A stretch of 64,000 nt of DNA from Parvularcula sp964219355 (GTDB lineage Bacteria > Pseudomonadota > Alphaproteobacteria > Caulobacterales > Parvularculaceae), in the NCBI GenBank assembly GCA_964219355.1, contig CAXPOZ010000004.1, positions 1-64,000 of the forward strand. The letters run 5' to 3'. Each line of letters starts with the position of its first letter. Within the stretch, counting starts at the first letter, position 1. Below are positions 50,228 to 59,358 of this stretch, piece by piece. Position numbers and translations under genes: made by a program. A model generated the notes under the pieces. It saw nothing but the letters and a program-made list of their open reading frames with translations, did not search any database and was not told the DNA's origin.

Positions 50228-52057
50228 TCAACTGTCCGCAAACGCGCCGTCTTCGACCTGAAACTGGGCTGCATCCCCGCCTCGCCAATCATCCGGTTTG
50301 ACTCGGCCCGCAAGGTGAATGAGCGCCCCGCCCTTTTGCGCGACCTCGAAGAAATCGCCCAACGGCTCACCGACACAACCAAAGGCAATGCACCGCGCGC
50401 GCCGCCCGCTGCCATCCTCAACCGTCACCGCCATGTGCTTTTCCTTGAGCACGCGGATATCCCGCACGCGGACCCTCGGCATGGCAAAGCGCGGCTCGGG
50501 ATTGCCATTGCCGAAGGGCGCTGCAAGCTGAAGGCTGTCATGGAACCGGCGGGAGAGCCCGGCGGGACTGAGCGCGCCATCAAGGTGCAAGGCCTGCTGG
50601 CTTTGCGCGGTCTTTATCCCCGCCCCTAGCTCTTCGCTTAAAAAACGCTCGAAAGCGTCGAGCTGATCGCGCATCAAGGAGAGCCCCGCCGCCATAGGGT
50701 GACCGCCGCCGCCCTTGATGATGCCCTCTTCGACCGCACGGGAGATGGCCGCGCCCAGATCAACGCCAGAAAGGGACCGTCCCGAGCCTTTTCCTTCATC
50801 CCCTTCGAACGAAATGACGATGGCGGGCCGGCTGAACTTCTCTTTCAGGCGCCCAGCGACAATGCCGATGACGCCCGGATGCCAGCCATCATCCGCAACG
50901 ATCAGCGGGGTGGAAGCCTCCCGGCCGCCTTTGGCTTCGGCCTGTTCGCTGGCCGCGCTCAGAACTTCGGCCTCGACCCCCTGACGAACACCGTTGAGGC
51001 CAGAGAGGCGGGCCGCGAGCCGCGCCGCTTCATCCGGGTCATCCGTCATCAGAAGGTCAAAAGCGGTTTTGGCGTGGCCGATACGGCCCGCCGCATTGAT
51101 CCGGGGACCGATTGAATAGCCAAAATGGGAGGCTTGCGCTGCACCCTTTGCACCTGCCTCAATGGCCAGTGCCCTGATGCCGGGATTGCCGGAGGTGGCA
51201 GCAGTGAAATCCTGAATCAGGGCCAGCCCCTGCCGCGTCAGCACCCTGGTCAGCCCCTTTAGCGGCATGACATCGCAGACAAGGCTAAGCGCCACGAGAT
51301 CGAGCAGCGAAAGGAGTTTCGGCTCAGCCCGGTCGTCAAAAAACCCGCGTGCGCGTAGGGCCCGATTGACGGCAATCAGTGTCATGAAGGTGACCCCGCC
51401 TGCCGACAGCATGGTGAGGCCGGACGTATCATCGGGCCGGTTCGGATTAACGACGGCCCGTGCCGCAGGGGCCGGTAGCTCCATCAGGTGGTGATCAAGC
51501 ACGATCACATCGAGCCCAAGCCCTGCCGCGCCTGCCATAACGTCATGCGCGGTGGCCCCGCAATCAACGGTGACGATGAGCGAAGCACCCTTTTCTTTCA
51601 GCGCCTCAAAGGCCGGCAGGTTCGGCCCATAACCCTCAAGCTGCCGGTCCGGCAGATGGACCTCGAACGGCGCGCCCAGCATCCGCAGATAGCGCGCGAA
51701 AATCGCCGAAGAGGTTGTGCCGTCCACGTCATAATCACCGAAGATCCCGATCGTCTCCCCTTCGGTGATCGCCTCGGCTATCCGGTCGGCAGCAGCGTCC
51801 ATATCACGGAGCACTGACGGGTCCGGCAGGTTCGCTTTCAGTGTCGGGTTGAGCCAGCCTTCTGCTTCCTCAACAGGAATACCTCGGGCACAGATCATCT
51901 CGGCCAGTAGCGGGTCGAGCCCCAGCCGCTGGACCAGCATCTCCGCCTCACGCGGTTCGAATGCCCGGCGTTGCCATGTCTTGCCGCAGGCAGAATTATC
52001 CACACCCAGAAAGGCGCCAGCAGGATCAGTGTCAGTCTTGGAATTGGTGAGGCTCAT
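50228..52057 (-). CDS. recJ: single-stranded-DNA-specific exonuclease RecJ
   Basis: A 609-residue 5'-3' exonuclease acting in recombination and mismatch repair. It has the DHH phosphoesterase motifs FGDYDVDGTTS, TVDCGATAHD and VLDHHLME, and the DHHA1 end GGGGHPMAAGLSL, followed by an OB domain. Length and order are standard. A tRNA-Glu gene follows at the same strand. The ATG at 52057 lacks a strong ribosome-binding site. Confidence 0.95.
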   Translation of the reverse strand: MSLTNSKTDTDPAGAFLGVDNSACGKTWQRRAFEPREAEMLVQRLGLDPLLAEMICARGIPVEEAEGWLNPTLKANLPDPSVLRDMDAAADRIAEAITEGETIGIFGDYDVDGTTSSAIFARYLRMLGAPFEVHLPDRQLEGYGPNLPAFEALKEKGASLIVTVDCGATAHDVMAGAAGLGLDVIVLDHHLMELPAPAARAVVNPNRPDDTSGLTMLSAGGVTFMTLIAVNRALRARGFFDDRAEPKLLSLLDLVALSLVCDVMPLKGLTRVLTRQGLALIQDFTAATSGNPGIRALAIEAGAKGAAQASHFGYSIGPRINAAGRIGHAKTAFDLLMTDDPDEAARLAARLSGLNGVRQGVEAEVLSAASEQAEAKGGREASTPLIVADDGWHPGVIGIVAGRLKEKFSRPAIVISFEGDEGKGSGRSLSGVDLGAAISRAVEEGIIKGGGGHPMAAGLSLMRDQLDAFERFLSEELGAGIKTAQSQQALHLDGALSPAGLSRRFHDSLQLAAPFGNGNPEPRFAMPRVRVRDIRVLKEKHMAVTVEDGSGRRARCIAFGCVGEPLGDFFEVAQKGGALIHLAGRVKPDDWRGGDAAQFQVEDGAFADS

Positions 52058-52106
52058 TATGATTCAGACTGCCATGTGTGCCCGCGCGGGGCCAGCCTTT
52101 CATCCT

Positions 52107-53156
52107 CTAGCCCGGCGCCCCGTCCCCATAGAGAACGTTGCCGCCATCCCCGCCCATGATGAGGTCATTGCCCGCGCCACCAATGATGACGTCGTCACCC
52201 TCTCCCCCGACCAGCGTGTCATCTCCCGCCCCGCCATTGAGCGTGTCGTCACCGCTGAGGCCATAAACCTCGTCATCGCCATCAAGGGAGGAAATAACAT
52301 CATCACCAAAGAGGAAGGAAAGCTCGGTGCCGCCAACGGCGGTCACAAGGCCGGGGTCGATCTCCTCATAGCCATAAAGGATATCGGCGCCACTCGTCGG
52401 CGCCCGTATGGGCACGAGGCTGTCGGACAGGATCGCCGTCGTCAGCGGATTGATGTCGTAGCGCACGCCCCGATAAAAAACGACGCCATTCATCAGGAGG
52501 GGGATGAGGTCATCCCCAAGCTCACCCACAGGGTTGCCCAGATGGGCGGCATTATTCGTATCCGCTGTCGTCAGCGGCACAGCCCCACCATATACCGCAA
52601 CCGCCTTCGGTCCGTTGAATAGCGCGGCATCATCCTCAATGACGATATGTTCTTCATAAGGAGAAATCGTGTCTGCTTCCGGCAAGGAGAAGATATCATT
52701 GGCATTAAAGCCATTAAAGCCGAGACCGTGACCGATCTCGTGCAACAGAACTGATTGCAGATCGACCAGCAGGGGATCGACATCCTCCGTCCGGGCCAGC
52801 GGGTCTGGATCAATGAAAATATCATTCCGGAAGAAATCCGGGTCGAAGATGATCCTTATATCGGGAGAGGACCCATTCGGGTCATTCCCTGTGCGGATCT
52901 CATATCCGGCACCATCCTGAAAGACGAAGACACCATCTTCGAAACTGACGAAACCGCTCGACTCGCTCGCGGCGGCGGCCCGGCCATCGGGGTCGTCGCG
53001 CAATTCAATCACGATCGAGATGACAACATCCTCACCGCCCAGATAGCGGCCCCATATCTCCGCTGCGGCGAGCGTCCCCTGACGCAATTGCTCGCGTTCG
53101 CTCTCCGTCAGGAGCTCGAGCGTGTCGGGGTCGAAGGTGACAGTCCAGCTAACCAT
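52107..53156 (-). CDS. RTX-repeat matrixin-like metalloprotease
   Basis: A 349-residue protein without an N-terminal signal peptide. The catalytic domain has the zinc site HEIGHGLGFNG (near residue 138). The C-terminal 80 residues carry calcium-binding RTX nonapeptides (GLSGDDTLNGGAGDDTLVGG pattern, about five repeats). That architecture indicates type I secretion through a C-terminal signal, as for serralysin-like proteases, but no T1SS genes are in the window. The zinc motif lacks the third histidine of matrixins at its usual position, so activity is not certain. Confidence 0.85.
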   Translation of the reverse strand: MVSWTVTFDPDTLELLTESEREQLRQGTLAAAEIWGRYLGGEDVVISIVIELRDDPDGRAAAASESSGFVSFEDGVFVFQDGAGYEIRTGNDPNGSSPDIRIIFDPDFFRNDIFIDPDPLARTEDVDPLLVDLQSVLLHEIGHGLGFNGFNANDIFSLPEADTISPYEEHIVIEDDAALFNGPKAVAVYGGAVPLTTADTNNAAHLGNPVGELGDDLIPLLMNGVVFYRGVRYDINPLTTAILSDSLVPIRAPTSGADILYGYEEIDPGLVTAVGGTELSFLFGDDVISSLDGDDEVYGLSGDDTLNGGAGDDTLVGGEGDDVIIGGAGNDLIMGGDGGNVLYGDGAPG

Positions 53157-53286
53157 GCAAAAACCCTGATTTTCCTCGGTTTAACATGCAATGCCGGGGC
53201 TCACATCCATTGCAGAAGAGAAATTTTGCGATGCGCGCCGTTCACTCCCATATTATGGTTAAGCAGAGCGGGGTGGCCCAGGACTT

Positions 53287-53574
53287 ATGCGCAAGATCGA
53301 TTTCTCCCTTATCCTGAAACTGGGCGTGCTCAGTCTCATTGTCGGGACTGTTCTGGCCGTCATGAATTTCGATCCCCTGCGGTTCTGGGAAGGCATCTGG
53401 GACGCGCTGATCGATGGCGTGGAGTTCATCTTCGGCCGCGGTCTCGACGGGCTGATGGCGGCGGGCCGCTACACACTCCTCGGCGCGATGGTGGTCATTC
53501 CGATCTGGCTGATCTCGACCATTTTCAGCCGCCGGAAAAAATCCATCACGAAGGCGGAAAAGACTGACGCCTAA
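53287..53574 (+). CDS. small two-helix membrane protein
   Basis: A 95-residue protein with two hydrophobic segments (about 10-28 and 60-80, SLILKLGVLSLIVG and YTLLGAMVVIPIWLI) and a Lys-rich end. It resembles the alphaproteobacterial DUF6460-type small membrane proteins, which is a weak assignment. Its stop is 3 nt from the convergent recQ stop. Confidence 0.7.
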   Translation: MRKIDFSLILKLGVLSLIVGTVLAVMNFDPLRFWEGIWDALIDGVEFIFGRGLDGLMAAGRYTLLGAMVVIPIWLISTIFSRRKKSITKAEKTDA

Positions 53575-53577
53575 GCG

Positions 53578-54798
53578 TCAGTCCACGCAGAGATCGCAAT
53601 TGCCGCAGGCATCCTGCGGCTCTTCGCCGAAATAGCGCAGAAGTTCCGCGCGGCGGCAAAGATCAGTCTCACAAAAGGCGACCAGCGCATCGAGGCGGCG
53701 GCGCTCCACCCGTTTGACCTTATCGAGCGCGTCTGACCCATCGATCAGACGACGCCGTGCGATCAGGTCACCAATGCCGAAAATCAGATGGGCCTCGGCC
53801 TCGCGGCCGTCCCTGCCCGACCGACCGATCTCCTGATAATAGGCCTCAAGGCTGGCGGGAAGGTCACGGTGAATGACGAAGTCGATATCCGGCTTGTCGA
53901 TCCCCATGCCAAAGGCGACGGTCGCAACGACCGTCATATTCTCTGCACTGATGAACCGCTCAAGAATGGAGAGCCGCTCTTCTTCGGGAAGGCCCGCATG
54001 ATAAGCCGCGACATTGAACCGAGCACCGGCGAGACGCTGGGTGACCAGCTCAACACTTTTCCGCGTGCGGCAGTATACGATGCCGCATTTGCGCCGGTAT
54101 CGCCGCATGAGGGTCATCAGCACACGGTCATCCCGCTCGCGCTCCGCGACATTGAGCGAGATATTGGGCCGGTCAAACCCCTGCCGGATCAGATCCGCAT
54201 TTCCTTCGAACAACGCCTGCAGGATATCTTCCCGCGTCTCAGGGTCAGCGGTCGCGGTGAAGGCCGCCACCGGCACGTCCGGCCAGACTTCCTTGAGGCG
54301 GCCAAGCTGGCGGTATTCGGGACGGAACTGATGCCCCCATTGCGAAACACAATGCGCCTCATCGATCGCAATCAGGCTGAGATCCTGCCGCCGCAAAGCG
54401 CCGAGCATCCGCCCCGTCATAAGTCGTTCGGGCGACATATAAAGAAGCTTGAGCTCCCCTGCCGCTGCCGCTTTCCAGTCGGCGACATTCGCCTCGCGGT
54501 CCCGGCCCGAATGGATCATGCCCGCCGGAATGCCCTTTGCCCGCAAGGCCGCAATCTGGTTCTCCATCAGCGCGATCAGCGGCGAGATGACGACCGTCAG
54601 GCCCGGCAGAAGAAGCGCCGGCAATTGATAGCAAAGCGACTTGCCCGCCCCTGTCGGCATCAGGGCCAGCACGTTCCGCCCGGCCAGAATGGCGTTGATC
54701 ACCTCTTCCTGCCCCTCGCGGAATCCCGCATGGCCGAGGGCTGCGAGCGCTTGGTCAGGGCCGGTCTGGGTCTCGGAGAGAGAGGCGGTGGCGGACAA
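53578..54798 (-). CDS. recQ: RecQ-type ATP-dependent DNA helicase, truncated C-terminus
   Basis: A 406-residue RecQ-type helicase. Helicase motifs are present: MPTGAGKSLCYQLPALL, DEAHCVSQWGHQFRPEY, TATADPETRED and QEIGRSGRDG. The zinc-binding tail CETDLCRRAELLRYFGEE...CGNCDLC ends the protein directly. E. coli RecQ is 609 residues with RQC winged helix and HRDC, so both are missing here. The start is a TTG at 54798 with a weak AGGG. Unwinding may still occur, but branch preference should differ. Confidence 0.92.
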   Translation of the reverse strand: MSATASLSETQTGPDQALAALGHAGFREGQEEVINAILAGRNVLALMPTGAGKSLCYQLPALLLPGLTVVISPLIALMENQIAALRAKGIPAGMIHSGRDREANVADWKAAAAGELKLLYMSPERLMTGRMLGALRRQDLSLIAIDEAHCVSQWGHQFRPEYRQLGRLKEVWPDVPVAAFTATADPETREDILQALFEGNADLIRQGFDRPNISLNVAERERDDRVLMTLMRRYRRKCGIVYCRTRKSVELVTQRLAGARFNVAAYHAGLPEEERLSILERFISAENMTVVATVAFGMGIDKPDIDFVIHRDLPASLEAYYQEIGRSGRDGREAEAHLIFGIGDLIARRRLIDGSDALDKVKRVERRRLDALVAFCETDLCRRAELLRYFGEEPQDACGNCDLCVD

Positions 54799-54939
54799 GG
54801 GCCCTGACTTTCGGTTGGGACTGAGAACTTCGTCTTCCAGCGTTGGGATGATTCGCCCCTACCGGGGGAGATTGACGCGCGAGGACTCGCCCCTGAAAAG
54901 AACAGCCGAATCAAAAAGACCAAGCCCGCAGGAGCTGCC

Positions 54940-55935
54940 ATGATTGCCCCCTCTCCGATCCAGATCGACCCGGCCCTTTTCGACGAGGATGCCATCGCGC
55001 CGCAAACCGCCGCTCTCAATGATGCCGTAGAGAAGATGCTGTCGGAGCTGCCGACCATCATGGAAGTTGGACCGGAGAAAGTACGCGCCCGGCGGCGCGA
55101 AGGAACTGGCGGGCCGCTCGATGTGCAGCCCGCGCATGAAATCGCCAGATGGGAGACGGCAAGTGACGACGAGCGGGAGGTCCCGGTACGGATCTTCCAT
55201 CCCGGTGGTGAGCTCAATGGGTTCTATCTGCATATTCATGGCGGCGGCTGGACGCTTGGGTCCGCGGACGCACAGGACCAGACACTCGCGGCGCTCGCCC
55301 AGAAACTCTCCATCGGGATTGCCAGCGTAGAATACCGTCTGGCCCCGGAGCATCCCTGGCCTACGCCTGCGGATGACTGCGAGACGGCAGCCTTGTGGCT
55401 GATGCGTGAGGCAGAAAATCTCTTCGGGACAAAGAAAGTTGTGATTGGCGGGGAAAGCGCCGGCGGGCATCTATCTGCCGTCACCATCCTGCGCCTGCGG
55501 GACCGGCATGGCATGATGCCCTTTGCAGGCGCCAATCTGATCTATGGCAATTATGACCTCAGCGCCCTGCCCTCCATGCGAAATTGGGGCGAGCGCAATC
55601 TGATCCTCAATACACCGATCGTCTATTATTTCCGGGACCAGTTCCTGCCGCCGGACCGCTTCAGCGAAGCTGATTATCGCGACCCGGAGATCTCTCCCTT
55701 GTTTAAGGATCTGAGTGGTCTGTGCCCGGCGCTTTTCACGATTGGCACGATGGATCCCCTGCTCGATGACAGCCTGATCATGTCCGCAAAATGGCTGGCG
55801 GCGGGCAACCCATCCGAGCTGGCGATCTATCCCGGCGGCATCCATGTCTTTGACATGTTCCCCGATCTTGGCATCGCGAAAGAGGCCAATGCGCGCATGG
55901 CCGAGTTTATCTCGGACGCCCTCGCCGCCGCTTAA
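54940..55935 (+). CDS. alpha/beta hydrolase (hormone-sensitive-lipase family)
   Basis: A 331-residue esterase of the HSL group. Oxyanion-hole motif HGGGWTLG, nucleophile motif GESAGGHL, and acid/His in GTMDPLLDD and GGIHVFD complete the triad. It hydrolyses short-chain esters; the physiological substrate is not predicted. AGGAG is 5 nt before the ATG. The last 4 nt overlap the convergent DsbA-family gene. Confidence 0.9.
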   Translation: MIAPSPIQIDPALFDEDAIAPQTAALNDAVEKMLSELPTIMEVGPEKVRARRREGTGGPLDVQPAHEIARWETASDDEREVPVRIFHPGGELNGFYLHIHGGGWTLGSADAQDQTLAALAQKLSIGIASVEYRLAPEHPWPTPADDCETAALWLMREAENLFGTKKVVIGGESAGGHLSAVTILRLRDRHGMMPFAGANLIYGNYDLSALPSMRNWGERNLILNTPIVYYFRDQFLPPDRFSEADYRDPEISPLFKDLSGLCPALFTIGTMDPLLDDSLIMSAKWLAAGNPSELAIYPGGIHVFDMFPDLGIAKEANARMAEFISDALAAA

Positions 55936-56597
55936 TCGGGCGCGTCAGTTTCCTCTGCCAGCTGACGAATGGCGGCGAGGAGATCTGCCTTGGGCAGCGC
56001 ACCTTCGAACCCGGCGGCCTCATTGATGATGAAGCCGGGCACACCCGCAAGCCCGCCCCCTCGCAGCTCTGCTGCCTCCTGCCGGACGGCATCGCGATCC
56101 TCTGACGTCGCGAGCCGCTGGCGGATTTCGTCCTCATCAAGCCCGGCGGTGCTGGCGATCTGGGCCAGCACATCGGGCCGGCTGACATCCTCGCCATGCT
56201 GCCAATAGGCCTCGAACAGCCCGGCCACCACCTCATGTGCGAGCCCTTCCTCGGCTGCCCACCGAATCAGCCGGTGCGAATCAGTCGTGTCAGGCAGCCG
56301 CGAAGGGGTTTCGGGGTCAAAGGACAGGCCGACATCCTGCATTGCATCAACCAGCGCCTTTTTCGACGCGAGACGCACTGCTGGATCGGGAAATTTGCGC
56401 GCTAAAGTTGATTCGCGGTCCCTTCCCTCCGGCGGGCACTCGGGATCGAGGCGATATGGACGAAAACGCACGTCTAACGTGTAATCTAATGAAAGGGCCA
56501 TTCGGGCCCAGTCCAAACCCCGAAAACCTACGTAGCACCAAGGACATACTACGTCCAAGACGATGTCTAGAGTGAGCTTTTTCCGGGAAGTGGTCAT
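55932..56597 (-). CDS. DsbA-family oxidoreductase (FrnE-like)
   Basis: A 221-residue thioredoxin-fold protein with the redox motif CPWC at residues 19-22 and the FrnE-type helical insert. The cis-Pro region is GVPGFIIN. No signal peptide is seen, so it is cytoplasmic. FrnE-type proteins act as disulfide oxidoreductases under stress. AAGGGA precedes the ATG. Divergent from the Zur-type regulator, and convergent with the esterase. Confidence 0.9.
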   Translation of the reverse strand: MTTSRKKLTLDIVLDVVCPWCYVGFRGLDWARMALSLDYTLDVRFRPYRLDPECPPEGRDRESTLARKFPDPAVRLASKKALVDAMQDVGLSFDPETPSRLPDTTDSHRLIRWAAEEGLAHEVVAGLFEAYWQHGEDVSRPDVLAQIASTAGLDEDEIRQRLATSEDRDAVRQEAAELRGGGLAGVPGFIINEAAGFEGALPKADLLAAIRQLAEETDAPD

Positions 56598-56636
56598 GCG
56601 CTATCCCTTTTCTTTCTTGTCATTTTCGGTGATGAT

Positions 56637-56669
56637 TACCCCATAATAGTGAGTGACTTCGATGGGGTA
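56637..56669. promoter_or_regulatory. inverted repeat in frnE-zur intergenic region
   Basis: Arms TACCCCAT (56637-56644) and ATGGGGTA (56662-56669) are perfectly inverted with a 17-nt spacer. It lies between two divergent genes, one encoding a Fur-family protein. Fur/Zur boxes normally are compact 19-21 bp, so this does not match well, but autoregulation is possible. Confidence 0.3.
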
Positions 56670-56710
56670 GACACGTTCTGCCTGTATTGCCTGCGATGAG
56701 GGAGGCGTGA

Positions 56711-57160
56711 ATGTCGCAACAAGCGGAACAGGTGAAGACCAGCATGGGCGGCTGTGATCATAACGACGAGTCCCTTACGCGGAACGAAAAGCTGGTCGTC
56801 GATGTCCTCAGCCGTGAGGATGGACCGATGAAAGCCTATGAACTGCTCGCCGCCCTCAAGGACAAAGGGGTGAAAGCTCCAATGACGGTCTATCGCGCGC
56901 TCGACCGGCTCGAAGCCAAGGGTCTCGTCCACAAGCTCGACGGCATCAACGCCTTCGTCATCTGCAATCATGATGAGCCCCACCGCGTCCAGATTTTCCT
57001 GATCTGCACCAATTGTTCTCATGTCGAAGAGGTTCGCGAGCATGATGTCGCCAACCTCGACTGGAACACGATCAGCAAGCTCGGCGATCCCATCGGCTTC
57101 AAGGCGGAAGCGACGCGGATCGAAGTTCGCGGCACCTGCGCCAAATGCCAGGAAACCTGA
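56711..57160 (+). CDS. zur: Fur-family zinc uptake regulator (Zur-type)
   Basis: A 149-residue metal-dependent repressor: N-terminal winged helix (about 15-85, MTVYRALDRLEAKGLVHKL) and C-terminal dimerisation domain with two CxxC motifs (CTNC, CAKC) for structural zinc. It ligates metal through His residues (CNHDEPH). The CNHDEPH and CSHVEEV pattern fits the Zur subgroup more than Fur or Irr. GGGAGG precedes the ATG. znuABC is not in the window. Confidence 0.85.
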   Translation: MSQQAEQVKTSMGGCDHNDESLTRNEKLVVDVLSREDGPMKAYELLAALKDKGVKAPMTVYRALDRLEAKGLVHKLDGINAFVICNHDEPHRVQIFLICTNCSHVEEVREHDVANLDWNTISKLGDPIGFKAEATRIEVRGTCAKCQET

Positions 57161-57176
57161 CGGCTCCTCCTGCCGC

Positions 57177-57824
57177 TTAGCTGTACCAGCCAGCCTCGTA
57201 TTCTGCCTGCGCGCCCTCTTCCCATTCCTTCATGGCGGGATGATCGAGCATGGCTTTGTAGTAGGCCTCTGACGGTTTGGGCATTTTCAGCGGCCCAAAG
57301 GGGCGTATACGGTACATGACAGGCGCATAGAACGCATCGGCGATCGTGAACTGCCCGAAAAGATATGGCCCCTCCCCGCCGAATTTGTCGATCGTCTCAT
57401 CCCAGAGCTCGAAGATACGATTGAGATCATTCTGAACGGCCTGCGGGACAAGGACGCCCGCATCTTTCGTGACGGCATCCATTGGCCAGATCGTGCGCAG
57501 GTTTGAAAAGCCTGCATGCATTTCTGCGGTGATCGTTCTTGCATGCGCCCGCGCCACGCGGTCTTCAGGCCAGAGCGCCTTTTCGGGATGCTGCTCAGCA
57601 AGATACTCAGCGATGGCGAGACTGTCCCAGATGGTGAGGTCGTCATCCTTCAGCACAGGAACCAGACCGGCCGGCGAATGTGCGAGGATCTGCTCGCGCG
57701 TATCCTTTTGCCGAAACCTGACATTTGCTTCCGCAAACGGAATATCGAATGCCTTCATCAGAAGCCATGGCCGGAGCGACCAGGAAGACAGCGCCTTGTT
57801 GCCGATAACGAGCGTGTAACTCAT
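57177..57824 (-). CDS. glutathione S-transferase family protein
   Basis: A 215-residue GST with an N-terminal thioredoxin-like domain (TLVIGNKALSSWSLRPWLLMK, with cis-Pro in GLVPVLKDDD and IWDSLAIAEYLAE) and an all-helical C-terminal domain (TIADAFYAPVMYR). The ATG at 57824 overlaps the upstream GATase stop (ATGA) and is preceded by GGGAGAGG. It conjugates glutathione to electrophiles or acts as a ligandin; substrate unknown. Confidence 0.9.
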   Translation of the reverse strand: MSYTLVIGNKALSSWSLRPWLLMKAFDIPFAEANVRFRQKDTREQILAHSPAGLVPVLKDDDLTIWDSLAIAEYLAEQHPEKALWPEDRVARAHARTITAEMHAGFSNLRTIWPMDAVTKDAGVLVPQAVQNDLNRIFELWDETIDKFGGEGPYLFGQFTIADAFYAPVMYRIRPFGPLKMPKPSEAYYKAMLDHPAMKEWEEGAQAEYEAGWYS

Positions 57825-58531
57825 TCTACCTCTCCCTTGAGAAAAGCTGCGATCCATTTGCCCATCAGTGCACGATCGGTGTGATGGCTGAAGCCTGCCC
57901 GCGCAAGCGCAACCCGCTCCGCCGGGATGATATTTTCTCTTATCGCCAACAGTGCTTCTGCAAACTCATGATCAAACTCAGGATGCATCTGGAAAGACAG
58001 CATGCGTCCTTGCCCATACCGGATGATCCCGTTCGGACAGAAGGCGGAGCCGCCTATCCGCTCGGCCCCTTCCGGGAGGGAGACCACCTGATCCTGATGT
58101 GAGACGACGCATGCGATTCGTGCAGGATCACCGGACGCACGCGCCGCGTCGGTCAGCTCATATGTGTGCACCCCGACGCCCCAGCCGAAAGCCGATTTCT
58201 CAACCCGCCCGCCCATGGCATGCGCCATCAACTGATGCCCAAAGCAGATCCCGATGACAGGCTTACCCGAAGACGCCCAGTCGCGGACGGCTGCTGCGAG
58301 CGGCGCGATCCAGGGCAGATCCTCATAAACTCCCGCTGGGGAGCCCGTGATCAGAAGGGCATCCCCCTCATCCGGGGCCGGCGCCTGATCTCCGCTGAAA
58401 ACACGAGCGACGCCCGCGTCGACATCGAGACCAGCCTTCGACAACATCGCCACCATCATGTCGGGATAGTGGTTATGCGTTGCGGACAGGTCCATCGGCG
58501 GAATGCCGGTTTCGGCAATGACGAGCTTCAT
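57821..58531 (-). CDS. class I glutamine amidotransferase-like protein
   Basis: A 236-residue protein with a GATase1 fold: catalytic Cys in GICFGHQLMA and His in QMHPEF. It resembles the stand-alone GMP synthase-like group. These may hydrolyse gamma-glutamyl compounds. The ATG at 58531 is preceded by GGGAG at some distance. It overlaps the GST gene by 4 nt (ATGA), which suggests a glutathione-linked function, but this is inferred. Confidence 0.87.
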   Translation of the reverse strand: MKLVIAETGIPPMDLSATHNHYPDMMVAMLSKAGLDVDAGVARVFSGDQAPAPDEGDALLITGSPAGVYEDLPWIAPLAAAVRDWASSGKPVIGICFGHQLMAHAMGGRVEKSAFGWGVGVHTYELTDAARASGDPARIACVVSHQDQVVSLPEGAERIGGSAFCPNGIIRYGQGRMLSFQMHPEFDHEFAEALLAIRENIIPAERVALARAGFSHHTDRALMGKWIAAFLKGEVE

Positions 58532-58592
58532 GATAGGTATTTCTCCCGGCGGCGTGGAACGCCGTCCCTGCCGCAAACTGAGGAGCCCGTCG

Positions 58593-59339
58593 ATGGCTGA
58601 ACACATTCTGGAAACGCTGGAAAGCGGTGTCCTTCATCTGCGCTTCAACAGGGAAGACAAAAAGAACGCCATCACGAATGAGATGTATGCGGCGCTTGCC
58701 GCAGGCTTCGCGCGGGCTGCCGAAGATGACGACGTCCGCGCTGTCATGCTTGAGGGTGGAGACGAGATCTTCACGGCCGGCAATGACCTCTCCGCCTTCG
58801 CGGGAGCTCCGAACCTGACAGGCGGTGAAAAACCGCCCGTCTGGCAATTCATCGAGAATGTCGCCAACTGCCCTGTCCCGGTCGTGGCTGCCGTCAGCGG
58901 GCTGGCCATCGGCATTGGCTCAACGATCCTGCTTCACTGCGATCTTGTCTATGCGGATGATTCAGCCGTCTTCCACATGCCCTTCACGGATCTCGCGACC
59001 GTGCCGGAAGCGGGCGCAAGCTATATCCTGCCGCGCCGGTTCGGACGGCAGATTGCCGGTGAATTCCTGCTTCTTTCAGAGAAAGTCAGTGCCCGGCGGG
59101 CCTATGACATGGGGCTCGTCAATGAAGTCATACAGGGCGATGTGCGCCTGCACGCAAAGCTCGTTGCGGAGCGGCTAGCCGAGAAGCCGCCGAAAGCCCT
59201 GCAAAAAGCCAAGGCGCTTATGTTCGGCAAACAGAAGGCCCTGCACGAGCATATCCCTGTGGAGATGGAGGCCTTCGCCAAATGTCTTCAGTCGGAGGAA
59301 ATGCAGGCCGTCATCATGAAGATGATGATGAAGAAATGA
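58593..59339 (+). CDS. enoyl-CoA hydratase/isomerase family protein
   Basis: A 248-residue crotonase-fold enzyme. N-terminal RFNREDKKNAITNEMY, oxyanion loop GGDEIFTAGNDLSAF, and VPEAGASYILPRR with a Glu that could be the catalytic base. Typical hydratases have two glutamates; only one lies in a clear position. AGGAG is 7 nt before the ATG. Divergent from the GATase. Probable role in fatty-acid or amino-acid acyl-CoA metabolism. Confidence 0.9.
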   Translation: MAEHILETLESGVLHLRFNREDKKNAITNEMYAALAAGFARAAEDDDVRAVMLEGGDEIFTAGNDLSAFAGAPNLTGGEKPPVWQFIENVANCPVPVVAAVSGLAIGIGSTILLHCDLVYADDSAVFHMPFTDLATVPEAGASYILPRRFGRQIAGEFLLLSEKVSARRAYDMGLVNEVIQGDVRLHAKLVAERLAEKPPKALQKAKALMFGKQKALHEHIPVEMEAFAKCLQSEEMQAVIMKMMMKK

Positions 59340-59358
59340 CGGCCTGCTAATTTGCGAT

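Noticed and set aside
53788..54807. 339-codon plus-strand open frame
   Set aside because: It is antisense to recQ, whose helicase motifs are in order.
56637..56669. Dyad taken as a firm Zur box
   Set aside because: The arms are 17 nt apart and differ from known Zur operators, so it is kept only as a low-confidence regulatory site.
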